Assembly (NCBI GenBank): GCA_003254905.1
Contig: QANU01011207.1
Coordinates: 920,919-984,918 of the forward strand
Direction of reading: 5' to 3'
Length of the DNA stretch: 64,000 bases
Source of the DNA: Nissolia schottii
Taxonomy: Eukaryota; Streptophyta; Magnoliopsida; Fabales; Fabaceae
The position numbers and the translations under genes are program-made. Each line of letters begins with the position of its first letter. Positions within the stretch are counted from its first letter, which is position 1. This document shows, piece after piece, positions 25,936-38,177 of this stretch. Under the pieces are notes generated by a model. The model searched no databases. It saw only the letters and a list, made by a program, of their open reading frames with translations, and had not been told where the DNA came from.

Positions 25936-27957
25936 TCACCAATAATCTCCACAAGAGCATAGACCATCCTTAAAATGGTGGAACCGATTGGTGTCCCTAA
26001 CAATAATGTCGCGCCTAACTATCTTGGATATGAGCTTGGCAGCAATATGGCAATCTCCGCAGACACGAAGATTTTTAGTGATTCTGATTGGAGAATCTTG
26101 AGTATTCAATATTGCAAACACAATGGCTAACTTTTCACTATGAACAGCTAGATGGCATTCCTTATCCTCCTCCTCCACATCATGAAGAGCAGAATCGGTC
26201 TCAGGGACATATCCTAACTCTTTCATCTTCCCTACCAGCACACCTAGCTCTTCATACATCTCCTTTGACTGGGGGTGCGACGTGTCGCCCGCTAGAAAGG
26301 TGTGAACCTGATTGTTCAGCTCAACATTGCTTATTCCGGGTGTTTTCCGAATTCTTCTTCTCTTCATTAATGATCGAACGGCGGTTACTTCTTTCCATCT
26401 GCCAGCCTTTGCATAAATATTAGATAACAACACATAGTAACCTGATTGCTCAGGAGCCAACTGAATTAGGTTGTCAGCTGCTAAAACCCCAATGTCCATG
26501 TTGGAGTACACCCGGCAAGAACTAAGCAGAGCACCCCAAACTCTTTCATTAGGCTCCATTGGCATCTGTTTGACAAAATTATACGCCTCATCTACTCGTC
26601 CGGCACGCCCTAAAAGATCCACATAACAAGCAAAGTGTTCAATTCTTGGTGTTATGTTATATTTATCAGTCATCTGTTTAAAGTAAATCTTCCCTTCATC
26701 CAGTAATCCTGAATGGCTACAAGCTGAGAGAACTGCAACGAAGGCGATAGCATCTGGGTTTAGACCTGAATTTTGCATTTCCGTGAAAAGTTCCACAGCT
26801 TTACAACCTTGCCCAATCATACCATAGGCAGATATCAATGAAGTCCATGACGCAACATCACGAGTCTTCATCCTATCAAACACTTTCCTTGCCTCATCTA
26901 AACATCCGCACCTAGCATACATGTCTATTAATGCATTCTCCAATAGCAAATTTGGACATAGTTTCTTCCACTCAACATATTCATGAATCCTCCTTCCTAA
27001 CAATAAAGCCGAAAGATCTCCACAAGCCGGAAGAACACTAGCACAAGTGATTGCATCAGGTTCCACCCCACCCTTCTCCATTTGTAAAAACAAATCTACA
27101 GCTTCGCCAGGCATTGAGTTTTTCATATACACAGTTATCATCACATTCCATGAGACCAAACTCTTCTTCTCCAAATTCAAAAACATATCCCTAACATACA
27201 AAACATTATCAGATGATGTGTTATTTACAGCTGGCATGAGACTAGCCATTGTACCAGCATCCGGTTTTTGTCTCAAAGCCTCCATTTCCCGACAAATATC
27301 CAATGCATCATCAAACCGCAGATTCTGTGCATACCCTGCGACCATTGAGTTCCAGGATACAACATCCCTGCTTGGCATTTCATCAAGAACATGCCGTGCC
27401 TCCAGCAAACAACCGCATTTTCCATACATCGCAACGAGGCCATTCCCGACAAACACATTCCAATCAAGCCGAACTTTCAACAAAGCACCATGAAGCTGCA
27501 ACCCAAACCTCAAGTTGTCAGAGCAAGAGCAAGCCTTCAGAACACAAGGGTAGGTATAATTATCAGGCCTAAACCCACCATAAACCATGGCCCTAAAAAC
27601 AAACAATGCATCATTATGCCAATGGTTATTCACATAGCTTCTGATCATGACATTGTAGAACACAACATTCCTCTCAGGAATTTCATCAAACACCTTGCGT
27701 GCCAACCCGGGTTCACCACACGCAGCATATGCTCTCATGAGCTTGATTCCAAGAGATGGGTTCTCGTGAAAATTGAGGTAATAGAACTTGGAGTGGACAA
27801 TTTTCAAGGTTTTGATATTTGGACATTGGTCCAATGCTTTGCCGAGAAGTTCCTCAGCCAAAACCGGGTTTTGTGCGGACGCCAATGATTTTCGGATTGA
27901 AGAAACCAAAGCTTGAAACTTGGGAATATGGTGTGACGGAGAATGAAGAGGTTTCAT
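25936..27957 (-). CDS. PCMP-H77: PPR protein, PLS class with E and DYW domains (PCMP-H77-like)
   Basis: A single intronless exon of 673 residues, starting MKPLHSPSHH at 27957. Upstream in-frame codons lack an ATG. It carries a series of PLS-type pentatricopeptide repeats between about residues 70 and 500, for example ARKVFDEIPERNVVFYNVMI, VSWNSMVAGYAQN and VASWTSLISAYG. E-type motifs and a full DYW domain follow. The DYW zinc and catalytic elements HSEK and CGDCH are present, and the protein ends CSCGDYW. Such proteins bind organellar RNA, and DYW domains deaminate C to U. The closest relative recalled is Arabidopsis At3g49142, with the same repeat order and ending. The RNA target is unknown. 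The N-terminus is short and only a moderate targeting peptide. Confidence 0.95.
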   Translation of the reverse strand: MKPLHSPSHHIPKFQALVSSIRKSLASAQNPVLAEELLGKALDQCPNIKTLKIVHSKFYYLNFHENPSLGIKLMRAYAACGEPGLARKVFDEIPERNVVFYNVMIRSYVNNHWHNDALFVFRAMVYGGFRPDNYTYPCVLKACSCSDNLRFGLQLHGALLKVRLDWNVFVGNGLVAMYGKCGCLLEARHVLDEMPSRDVVSWNSMVAGYAQNLRFDDALDICREMEALRQKPDAGTMASLMPAVNNTSSDNVLYVRDMFLNLEKKSLVSWNVMITVYMKNSMPGEAVDLFLQMEKGGVEPDAITCASVLPACGDLSALLLGRRIHEYVEWKKLCPNLLLENALIDMYARCGCLDEARKVFDRMKTRDVASWTSLISAYGMIGQGCKAVELFTEMQNSGLNPDAIAFVAVLSACSHSGLLDEGKIYFKQMTDKYNITPRIEHFACYVDLLGRAGRVDEAYNFVKQMPMEPNERVWGALLSSCRVYSNMDIGVLAADNLIQLAPEQSGYYVLLSNIYAKAGRWKEVTAVRSLMKRRRIRKTPGISNVELNNQVHTFLAGDTSHPQSKEMYEELGVLVGKMKELGYVPETDSALHDVEEEDKECHLAVHSEKLAIVFAILNTQDSPIRITKNLRVCGDCHIAAKLISKIVRRDIIVRDTNRFHHFKDGLCSCGDYW

Positions 27958-28794
27958 GAATTTGAGGGCGTTACTTTGGTTAAATTTGATGGCATGGCAT
28001 TGTTCAAAATTGCAAGCAAAACTTTGGTAGTAGAACACCCAGTCCTAGGTCCCAAAACAAAAAGGTCAAAGATAAAAGGGTAAAAGAATTCGAGGTTTGA
28101 TTCCTGGTTCGGACTGTTGTGTTGTTGAAATCGAATGATGTGAGATATGCTACAAAGTAGAGACCTTCAAATTATAGGTTGAGTAACACCGAGGGGAGCG
28201 TCGAAGCGCTCTCTTATGAGATGCATACTTACAAGAACACAAGTTAGAAGAGTATCTGCTGGTTGATTTACTTGTGAATTAGATTGGCGTGTGCAATAGT
28301 GTTTTCTTTTTCTTTATATTGTTAAGAGTAGAGTTGTGTTAACATATCAAAATATGTAGACACAGTGTCACCTTTCTCACACACATCATGTGATCATTTA
28401 TGTTATATGGTGGATCACTGATACGCGTGGATCACTGACTTATGTTAATTTGAGATTTTCTTTGAGCCCAGCGCTACTCAACAAATGAATGTTCATGATC
28501 AGCATGTAGCAAAATGCAGTAAGAGCCCAATTCTTTCTCTAATGATTATTCATTCATAATCTAAATACATTCAACTGAAAAAATGAATCACTTTCTCTGT
28601 TACAAAACAATAATCGGTAAATCAACTAGTCATTTTAGTATACCAATGACTTGAACACTGGTGAAACAAACTACAAGTAAAAAAATTAACTCTAAATGTT
28701 CACATCCGCGATTTGTGGTTGAACCCTTCTCTGCATGTTTGCATATACAATTTCCTGTGAAAGTAAAGAATGAATTTATTCACATCAAAGTTAA
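27958..28794. other. Intergenic DNA upstream of the PPR gene
   Basis: Holds the PPR 5' leader and promoter on the minus strand and the 3' side of the Treslin-like pseudogene. No other feature was recognised. Confidence 0.7.
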
Positions 28795-29460
28795 TCATGA
28801 AACAAATAATTTAGAAACAGAGCTACATGCATCTTGTGTATCTCTTATGGATTGCGATGATGAACGCTTTTTCCCTGTCATCGGCGTCTCGCATACTGCA
28901 TAATAGCTTGCCCTTTGTTGATGTTCCTTCAGCATTCTGTTGAGGACTGAGTTGTTTTTCATACCCTTCAATCTTGGGGCCCAAACTCTATGCAAATCAG
29001 GCTTCCAACTTGTGAAAGACAAAAGCCTTCGCTCTTGCTCTCTCCTCTCCTTAGCTTCGATTAGTCTTTGTTCGCAATCCTCTTGTTCAGCCCTATGGAG
29101 GAGTCTTCTACCATTTTTCTCCAACAGCTGAGAGGGCTTATTTTCTGCTGACACAGGTTCATTGCTGACATCATTTTCGCCCACCTCACACCAGTCTACT
29201 TTTTCAGTCCAGGATTTGTTACAATCCTCACTGTTGAGTAAATCATATGGTGGTTCATCCTTCAGCAGAATGTCCAAATCAAATATGTTGCAGATTTCAT
29301 GCACCACATCTCCAAGGTTGTTGGAATACCTGAAATTTAAAGAACTTCAATGAAATAGTCTTCACAAATAAGAAATAATGGAAGCAAATGATCATAAAAT
29401 GAGTAATTACTCACACTCAAAAAGAAGCAAGAAATTCCTTAATTCTAATTTGTACCAAAG

Positions 29461-29659
29461 CAGTGTTATCAATAGCAGAATAACGGAAATAGCAGGTAGC
29501 CAAAAATCCACTATGAATACCCTTATAGCGCTGCTATAAGCCTATAACCACTATAGCGCCAGCCGTCACTATAACCTGTACTAATAACAAAGCAGTGTGC
29601 TCCACTTCTGCTATGCTATAGTGTTATAGCGCTGCTATAGCCGCTTTTTAATAATACTG
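29461..29659. mobile_element. hAT-type MITE, 199 bp
   Basis: Begins CAGTGTTATCAATAGC and ends with the near-complement (AATACTG). It is flanked by the perfect 8-bp direct repeat TACCAAAG (29453-29460 and 29660-29667). The interior is built from CTATAGCGCTGCTATAG-like palindromic motifs. An 8-bp duplication with CA...TG ends points to the hAT superfamily. It sits in the last intron of the Treslin-like pseudogene. Confidence 0.85.
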
Positions 29660-31578
29660 TACCAAAGAATGTAACTACTTCTCAAAAGAAATAACATTTA
29701 AACATATACACCCTACAGCAGCTACAACTGGTGCATAAGCAATTTACCAGCTTTTTATGACCTTTGCCATATAATTTTCAAGGTTCCAATCACCACCCCA
29801 GTCATTATGGATCTGAATGTCCTGCAAAAGCTGACACAGTTCTTTGATGAACTTCCTTTTGCTAGACTCTTCAACACCATTTCCTACCTCTGACTTCAAA
29901 ATATCCATCCGAAACAAAACCTGCAGCTCAAATCTTATTTATGCTCATTAAGGGAAAAATATGAAACACTATAAACTAAATTTTGCAGCTGATTAGAATT
30001 TAGAACAATAGAACATCACAGGCAGTGTAAAAGGATACTCTCTAACTACATGTTCTGTAGTGAGTTTAGTAGCCCCTGCATCAGATGATTCACATAATGG
30101 TTTTCTGCTTTTATGCTTTGCAGCTAACTCCTTAGGCTTCCTTAATAGAAGTTGTATCAGTTCTGACGCAACCTTCCTATTGCTACAGGAAGCTTCTTGG
30201 CAATTTAAAGGAGAATGAGTCTAAGGAATGGGGTCCTTGTCAACCTTCTGAGATAGCCAATATATCGATGAACTCAAGAGTCGCTCTGCGAAAGCCGCCA
30301 GGTCTATGACTTCAGATTCAATTCCCTGCTGGATCCTTTTGGAAAGATTACTGAAAAATGCTTCAGATGTTTCTGACCTACAATCAATTACAGCATCATC
30401 CTGTATTCTAGGAGCCTCAACCTTATTCTCTTCTGGAATTGTCCGATTCGGCTTGGACTTTTCAGACAAAATTGGATCACTAAAGCCATTTTTCTTCATC
30501 TGTTTCATCCACCATTTCAAAAACTTCAACACTTTGGACTTGTTGCAATCCATGGCATAATAAACCTCATGCAGGTCTGTCTAAAATTGATCATACACAA
30601 AATCACAGAAGGCGCTCCATGCAAGGTTTCTAAGATTATTCAAATCCATCCTTTTCTTTCTCTGTTGAACCTCAATCACTGTACCATTCATCTTAGCTTG
30701 AGAATCCAATAAGTTCTTGTGCTTCTTAGATTTGTGAACAGGTTTGCAAACATCAGCATCCGTTGTCCTAATGTGGATGATTGCTCCATCAAATTTGCAA
30801 GCCACGTCTGGATTACTTAATGCAGAGAAGAGAGCAGAATGAACTGTGAAAGGCCTGAGAATACCAACACATGAACCACCATTGTCATTGGTAACATACA
30901 CCAATGCCCAGCAACTTTCTTTATAAAGAAAACATAAAGAGTATTTGCCAAATAGGCACGTGTTTTCTCTGCCACGCATAACCAAATTCGGCTGCTAGAA
31001 TTCCAAGAACCCTATCTGCAAAGAATTCATTTGAACTTCTATTTTCCCGTTTACTAGAACCTTCAACCACAAGAATGGAATCAGATAAGTAATCCCTCAA
31101 ATCCACAAAAGCATCACATCTCTTCATAACCTTAATTTGGAATTTCGCGATTCCATGCTCGAATTGTTTCCAAAATCTGTCCTTTCCACAACCTCCAGTT
31201 CTCGAATTCCCAAGCTCCGAATTAGACCAACCATTGCCATGAAATGATCACCCAAAATTTTCATATCAATCAACTCAAGATCAACAAAATTGCATTCTAT
31301 GGGTTTCCTATTTACATCCAAAATCCGAAGACTCAACTCCACTTGAATCTTCTTAGAACAACCACTTACTCCAATAGAACCCCATGAAACTCCTATCTTT
31401 GGATAAATCAAACCAAAAGGAACAAGAGCAGAGCCAAGAACAATTGAGCTCACAGAGCATAACCCCCAACCCAACCTCTTAATCCCACTCTCAAACAACC
31501 CATAAAACTTCCTAAACTCATCACTACTCTCACAAATACTCTTATTGCACCCATTTCCACACCCAACACCAACCCAAC

Positions 31579-32163
31579 CATGGTTGTTAAACTCTCGAGT
31601 TAACTCGTAAACTCTTACGAGTTTACGATTTTACTACACAAAACGAGTTAACACTTATGTAAACTCTTTTTTGTTAAACTCGTACGAGTTTAAGTAAACT
31701 CGCGATTCTACGAGCGAGTTTACGAGTTAAAATTTACCTACGAGTTTACGAGTTTATCTCAAAATGTACAAATTTTATAACTTTGTTAGATACTTACCTA
31801 ACTTTATTTATATTAGATAATGTATATTGAGTTTATTTAGCTAATTTCATATATTTATCATAATTGAGCTATGTTTTATTGAATTATAAAATAATACAGA
31901 TACTGAATAAAGTATGACATAACCACTACGTGTCATGCATTAAGGTGTATTTTATGATATTTCTTTCATTAATTTAATTTAAAGTTAATATTATTCAATT
32001 TCAATTATAAATACAATATTTAATCAAGTTTAGTTACGAATTATATTGCTTATAATATATTTTTTTACGTATGTAAACTCATACGAGTTTACGAGTCAAG
32101 TTTACGATCCGAGTTTGCCGAGACTCCACGAGTTTACTTAAACTCTCGAGTTTGACAACCTTG
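31579..32163. mobile_element. hAT-type non-autonomous element, 585 bp, in an exon
   Basis: The left end CATGGTTGTTAAACTC matches the complement of the right end (CAAGGTTGTCAAACTC) at 14 of 16 bases. It is flanked by the perfect 8-bp direct repeat AACCCAAC (31571-31578 and 32164-32171). Both subterminal zones are packed with ACTCGTAAACTCG-like motifs in both orientations, as in hAT elements. The middle is AT-rich without coding capacity. Ignoring the element and one copy of the repeat, the host coding frame runs straight across, so this is a clean insertion into the first exon. Confidence 0.9.
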
Positions 32164-32808
32164 AACCCAACAGCAATGAATATCCCTAACACAAAAAGCA
32201 TCCCTCAAACTACCAAAACCCCCCACAAAACCTCTCACAAAAAGCACCCAAATTTCTCAATGACTCATCATCATCACCACCAACCCCCAAATCGAAAAAC
32301 TCACACAGACCCTTAAAATCCCCACACAATGGGGAAAACAGAACAACCAAGCTGCTCCTAACACTCCCAATAAACCCCGGATCACTGAATGCCGCTGCCG
32401 AATCCCAGGCATAGCCTAGCACGAGCTGCCGCAACGAGGCAGCGACGTGAGCAGCCCGGGACGGCGGCGGAGACGGGCCCAACGGATCGTAAAAACTGGG
32501 GATGGAATTGAGGGTTTGGGAGAGGGAACAGAGGGTGGTGGTGGGGTGGTGGAAATTGAGGGAAAGGTGGGAACTTTGGGTGAAAGTTTGAAGCTTTGAG
32601 GATGAAATGAGAGGGGAAAATGAAGAGAAGAAGAGCTTGAAGGTTGAGAGAGAAGAGGAAGCGAGTGGGGGGTTTTGGCGGAGGAGAGAATGTGGGTCGT
32701 GTAATGGGTTGGGTTGGGAAGGGGGAGGAGTGGGTTAAGGTCTATGGGGAGAACTACCCGGTGGGTTTGGGCGTAATCGGTGAATGGGTCAATTGGGGGT
32801 TCCGCCAT

Positions 32809-34627
32809 TGAAGAGAAGAACACAGAGCAGAGAGAGAGAGGTTGAATTTTTGTAGGGAAGAGAAGGAGAATGAGCTTTGGCGGGAAAAGTTTAAACTATG
32901 ATTATTATTAGTTATAGTGTTTTTTTTAGGAATCAAGAAAAATTTTTTCTACTGAAAAGATTAAAATTTAAAAGAAAAATATAATGTTGATTATAGCAGT
33001 TTACTATAATGATATTATTTATTTGAATCATTTGTAACCTACCTCGAGGTTATTATTAAATTGGCATTTTTTTTAGTTTAAAGTATTCGTCTCTAAGAGT
33101 AATGTCTAATCTCCTCACATTGTATACCTTTCGAAGAGACTTTAATGCTAACTACAAATTTTTTTATCAAATTCCTAACTAAATGCTTAAGAAATTCAGT
33201 TAAGTGTTAATTGTATTAAGCCTTGTGATTTATTAAATTGACTAAAAATTTATGATTATTATTTATTATATACTTTTGTAGTGGAATCTAACTAGATTTG
33301 AATCATATATACATAAAAAAAAGGGCGTTAAAAACCTTTTATCTCAATAATGTACCGACTTGGCTTAAATTGAATCAAAGTTCCATGAACTTTGGATATT
33401 GACATTAAGCACTTCTATAAACATAACATATGATCAATCAAATTGTTTGTAAGAGCGATTTTGTCAATATGATCAATCAAAGGATATCATATATATGCAT
33501 AACAAGACATTCGTACATGCTCTCAAATTAGGAAAAAATTTACACCCCGAATCATTTAAACTCTACACTTCAGCAATGGTGTAAAAAAATATAGTTAAAA
33601 CAAAACAAAATAATGACGGATGAAACTAAAATGTTAAGCACAGAATATAACGGTGAAGGCTAAGGTGGTCCTCGTCAAGTTTTGAGCTACGAATGTAGGC
33701 CATCGGAATAAATAAATAAAAAATATATTTTTATGTTTCAAAATAGTCTTTGTTTTTTTTTAAAAAAAAAAAATTCAACTAACATCCTTCCTTCCTTTCA
33801 CAATCCTCAATTAGTTACATTTTGAAGCATCTTTCTTAATAAGATTATCATAAACAACAATTTTTTAAAATTTGGTGGTTGATGCATAATTTGATTATAT
33901 GTAAATTAAAGGCAAGAAAGATAGAACTTACAACTATATTTTCAATCGAGAGATTCCATGTTCCACAAAGTGATATTTAATAAATTGATAATATATATTT
34001 TAAAAAAAAATTAAGAATTTCTATTTTGTTAATAATTTTCATGATAATATAGTCTTCTCTCCTCTTTTAAAACGCAACAATATCCATCAGATCCCTTTTC
34101 ACCTTTGACTTATGGCTTTTATTATTGTTGTTCTCCGCAGGAAAGAAGTCTTTTGTAAAACAGAGACACAATTGATTTATTGTCTCTGCTTGCCGATGGA
34201 GGTTTTGGGCCCAACGGAGGGGGAAAGGCGGAAGTGAGGGAGGGGAGGTTTCGCCGTGCGTGCCATGGAAGAGGAGGATGTGCCTCTTGGTTGCTTCACC
34301 TGATGACCATTGAGAATAGGACTAAATTGTAATAATAAAGTATAATATAAATTTGTAACAATGCCTTGCACCACCTGGGGGTCCAAAACTTAGCAAGGAG
34401 CACCTTAGCTTTCACCGAATATAACACAAACTTTTCATTGATACACGAGCACCTAAGAATTTTTTAAATTTTCTCATGTCGGTTTCTTCCACCCAAGAAT
34501 TGGCTCAGAATTCAAATCCCAAAGCTTTGGGTTGCTTCCAAAATAGAACAAGAAGGTTCATCTTATTCCATAGCAACATCAATGTTCTAAGCAAACATGC
34601 TGTCACTATCAGTTGATAATAACAAAA
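32809..34627. other. Intergenic DNA between pseudogene and F-box gene
   Basis: Mostly AT-rich and featureless. A GC-richer patch at 34185-34280 contains a 69-codon minus-strand frame with no ATG at its start and no recognised similarity. It may be part of the F-box 3' region or a relic. No further gene was seen. Confidence 0.65.
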
Positions 34628-36898
34628 TTATAATTCTAACCTAAAACAAATACGTTCATCTTTCATTTCATCGCTACTGACATAAGTTGGCAATGAATCT
34701 AACATGGTTTTAAAATCAACGATCACATCACTTTTGACCGAGCTTGTGACTTTGACATCCTTCAAGTCATGCCACCAACAATTTGTATGACCAGACCTGC
34801 AATAGCAGTCGCCCTGTTTTCTACAGATTAGCGTCTCGTAGAAAATCTGTTGTTTTTGACCAATAACAGAGTTAGAAGCACCACATGACATTGATAAGAA
34901 AAGCATAAATGCAATGTGTCTTACATAAAATGAAAACTTAGACGTGTTTGATTATTGATACAAGGACGCGAGTACACAAAATTCTGTTTAAGTATGAAAA
35001 CATGTACAAAAACTTATCTTAACACAGAAAATTAGTATATTTTCTATACTTCTGTTTTGTTGGGACATGGGGACAAGGACAAAGAATTTTAATGAAATTA
35101 TGAATGAGTGAGAAGGAGATCCAAAGGGTATTTTATGCCATTTGTAATGTTTTTATTTCTTATTACCACAAACCCAAATATTATACAAATACAATAAATT
35201 GTGCCTTGCATATCACCGAACAAAATACAAGATGGACTTTTAATCCTATATTTTATATCTCTGTATTTTATGTTACAGCAACCACACAATCTTACCATAC
35301 AAAACTTGCCGTTGAAAGAACTGTTGTAAAAGGAAGAATCAAACAGAAAATTTGGAAACAATGACATACCTCAATGAATGCCTTAGCGCTACACGGTTTG
35401 GAGCACAAGCAGAATGAAATAGTTTCTGGGCAGCAACTTGCAAGCAACCGATTCACAAGAGGCAAATAAAAAGCTTTATTTTTGAAAAAAACATGCAACT
35501 TCAAGTGTTTGATGCTTGGTGGAGGGGATGAAACTAGCAATACATCCAGGTTTGGATCATCCTACATAATAAAGGATACATAGAAACAAATAAAGACAAA
35601 AAAGACAGATACGCAAGCAGAATGAACCAATCAAGTAAAGAGTTAATACTTACTGCATGTGGTAGTTGACCGATCAAGAGGTGCACCGATGTCAAAACCA
35701 TTTGAGGTTTAAAGCTTTCGATAACTTCCCTCACATTATAGCCACCAGGGTAATCCGTGGAGATCTTAACATTGACTTCCAGTTGAATTGAACTTCTCAA
35801 AAAGGATATATCAGGTTTGTTGGCATTGTTATCGAAATCCATATATAAACGACACATTAATAAATTTGGAGCATCAATTTTGACCTCCTTCAAGTCAAAG
35901 CAATCGCGTAAGTTCAAGACCTTGAGCTGAGTACTTGAAATTTTAATCCTCTCAGACATGAAGCAACGGTTCAATTTCAAACTCTCAAGTAAAGGAAATT
36001 TGGAAAACAGCTCAAGAAACCACTGGTCTGCGATAACACCACTCAAAAACTCTAGCTTTAACCATCTCAAATTTCTGCAACTATCAAAATTCAGCTTGCC
36101 GGGCATCTCAAAGTCAGCACGATAAAATAATTTCTCAAGATTTGGAGCATCAATAGAAACCTCATCTACTCGTACAATGTCAACTTCATTAAGCTTGTGT
36201 AGACCATGCATGTGTAACGATTTCAATTGAGTTCTAGGTTTGTGTGCCCAACAATGCCTCAAGGTTATAGATTCAATCAGAGGACAATGAGAAAGCAGAT
36301 GCTCAATGGCCCCTTCGTCTTCCAAATAGACTCCGTCTAAGGATAATACTCGCAATGAGAAAAACCTTATTGAACGATTCAGGAATGCTTTGTCAACTCT
36401 AATTCCCCCATCCAACCCTAACTTGATGAGTGTTTTGGCCTCAAGGACACACAGTTGCAACGCATAGCATTGATCCTGACCGCCCCCATCGTCATCATAG
36501 ACAACAGGCAGGCCAAGGTCAATGACCTCAACACCACTTTCGCTAACCAACTTCATCCAACTATCCATATCCTTGGACATATACTGAAGGTCAAAACAGT
36601 CCACATTGAGCTTAAGCTCTTTGATTGCCAAGCCTTGGTCACAGAACCTTGCTAATGTTTTGTTCATATAATCAAGGAATATCTTTCTTTTACCCTCAAG
36701 ATCTTCGTCCGACAGACCTTTGTCCGGTTGGCGAAGCTTTCCAATGATTTGTGTATCGCAAATAGACAATACGGGAAACGTAGACCATATTTCTCTCCAA
36801 GCCTTAGACAAAACACTAGTCCTAACAGTGTCTTTCTGTGGCAGCCTTGAGAGAATGTCATGAAGTATGATTGTTGGCAGACCAGATATTTGATCCAT
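34628..36898 (-). CDS. F-box/LRR protein with C-terminal FBD-like region
   Basis: Three exons, 36898-35654, 35561-35370 and 34846-34628, give 551 residues. The F-box is at residues 6-45 (LPTIILHDILSRLPQKDTVR then SVLSKAWREIWSTFP). Leucine-rich repeats follow at about 140-370 (LRVLSLDGVYLEDEGAIEHL, LESLKLNRCFMSE, LKVLNLRDCFDLKEVKIDAP). The end (WWHDLKDVKV to RICFRLEL) matches FBD-type F-box proteins. These are substrate receptors of SCF ubiquitin ligases, with the F-box binding SKP1 and the repeats the target. The target is unknown, as for most of this rapidly expanding family. Both introns are phase 0 with clean GTAAGT and GTATGT donors. A CTTCCAG acceptor just upstream of the ATG (about 36925) suggests a spliced 5' UTR. 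No damage was seen. Confidence 0.9.
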
Positions 36899-38177
36899 TC
36901 TCTCAACTATAACCCCTGTCCCCCTGGAAGGAAGTAGAATATCATAAGCAAATGTCTCATAGAGACTAAATTAAATTATGACCTTCAAAGAGATCATGAA
37001 CTAGATTCTATCAGTGATTTTAAACTTCCCCTTTACATAGCTAACTCTTTTGAATCAACTACAGCATCCCTTCAAATTGGGGGTTTATATTTTTTAGGGA
37101 CGAATTTTTCATACAAAATTTCACAATAGAGCTCATGAATTTTCAACATGACACAAGGTATCAAAATTTGTATATAGTTTAACCTATACCTAACTCACTA
37201 TCTATCATGAAATAGATTAGCACGGAATGTACTACATTATGCTACTCAAAGTGGTAACCTATATAAAATACGATGGTGGTTTTTGGCAAGTAAACAAATT
37301 TCTTTTTCTGTCAATTAATTTTGGAAGTTGAATTATGGTATATGAAACAAAAATATGAAAGTTGAGAGAGAGAGAGAGAGGGAGGAAATTGCCTGAGAGA
37401 TAGATAGATAGAGCTTGAAATCGTGGTTGCAGAGCGAGGAGATGATGATTGATGGTTGGTGCTTGCTTTTTGGAGTGAGCTACAGTTTGCTCAGTTTAGG
37501 GTTTATTATTTATTATTTATAGAAGACAAATTAGAGGGGTGTTGGGAAGAAACTAGGATAAGATAATTTGATTCAATGCAGGCTTTTTAATTTTATATAT
37601 CGGATGAAATTTGTTAGATTTTGAAAGATAAGATGAAAATTAAACTAAATCATATCAAATATTTAAATATATTAAATTAACTAAAAAAATAAGGATTTAG
37701 TGCTAAAGTAGTCTTGAAAAAATAATTCAAAGCTCTAAGCAATCCATGACAAAAATAAAGTGTCAACTTAATTCCTATAATTAACAATATAGTTGCTGAA
37801 ATTTTAAAATGTTGTCCTCTTTCATCTATGTAATTTCAAAAAAATTGTAAATAGAAAAAACATTTTGAAATTTGAGGAAATAAGTTGGCACTACCACTTA
37901 GGACACCAATACATTTTTTTGAGACTAAGTTGCCATTTAACTCAAAAATAAATAATAAATGGGCAAAGGATATAGTCTCATTTCACCATAGAGAGATTTT
38001 CATTCTTAAGATTTATCAAAACCTCACTCTATTACAAGACACTTTCTTCGTCCTTCCATTAGAAGGCATTCATTCCAACATGAAAGTTAGATTAACATCT
38101 CAATGAATTGATTATTTCCAACAAGGTAATTAAGCCATAATTATAAATATTTGGAAGATATAGAAAGCAAAAAGTGG
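36899..38177. other. F-box 5' region and intergenic DNA
   Basis: A (GA)n tract at 37364-37381 and GC-richer sequence up to about 37500 probably mark the F-box leader exon and promoter, joined to the coding exon by an intron ending near 36925. From 37500 to 38177 nothing was recognised apart from the likely CRR7 3' UTR next to 38177. Confidence 0.55.

Larger units (their letters stand above)
28795..32808 (-). pseudogene. Treslin/TICRR-like replication-initiation gene, decayed
   Basis: Minus-strand gene with a large first exon (32808 to 30020) and two further exons (29920-29748, 29329-28795). The start MAEPPIDPFTDYAQTHRVV, the phrase FKLFFSSFSPLISSSKL and AAHVAASLRQLVLGYAWD resemble plant Treslin-like proteins. 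The last phrase also recalls the LLDYQWD part of human TICRR, a CDK-regulated origin-firing factor. The family call is from memory. The coding frame is broken. It shifts at a G/C homopolymer at 32667-32672, at another at 32219-32224, near 31131 and near 30936, and TAG stops fall at 30583-30581 and 30223-30221. A 585-bp hAT-type element interrupts the first exon. Splice sites still fit the frame (CCT/GTGATG, CTG/GTAAAT). Read errors could explain the homopolymer shifts but not the whole set. Confidence 0.75.

Noticed and set aside
27047-27493. Long plus-strand open frames opposite the PPR gene (also 27391-27888 and 26088-26423)
   Set aside because: They are antisense shadows of an intact, strongly conserved PPR coding sequence and show no domain of their own.
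34177-34386. A 69-codon minus-strand frame in a GC-richer patch
   Set aside because: It lacks an ATG at its start and has no recognised domain or splice partner, and it straddles a composition change. It is too weak to call a gene.
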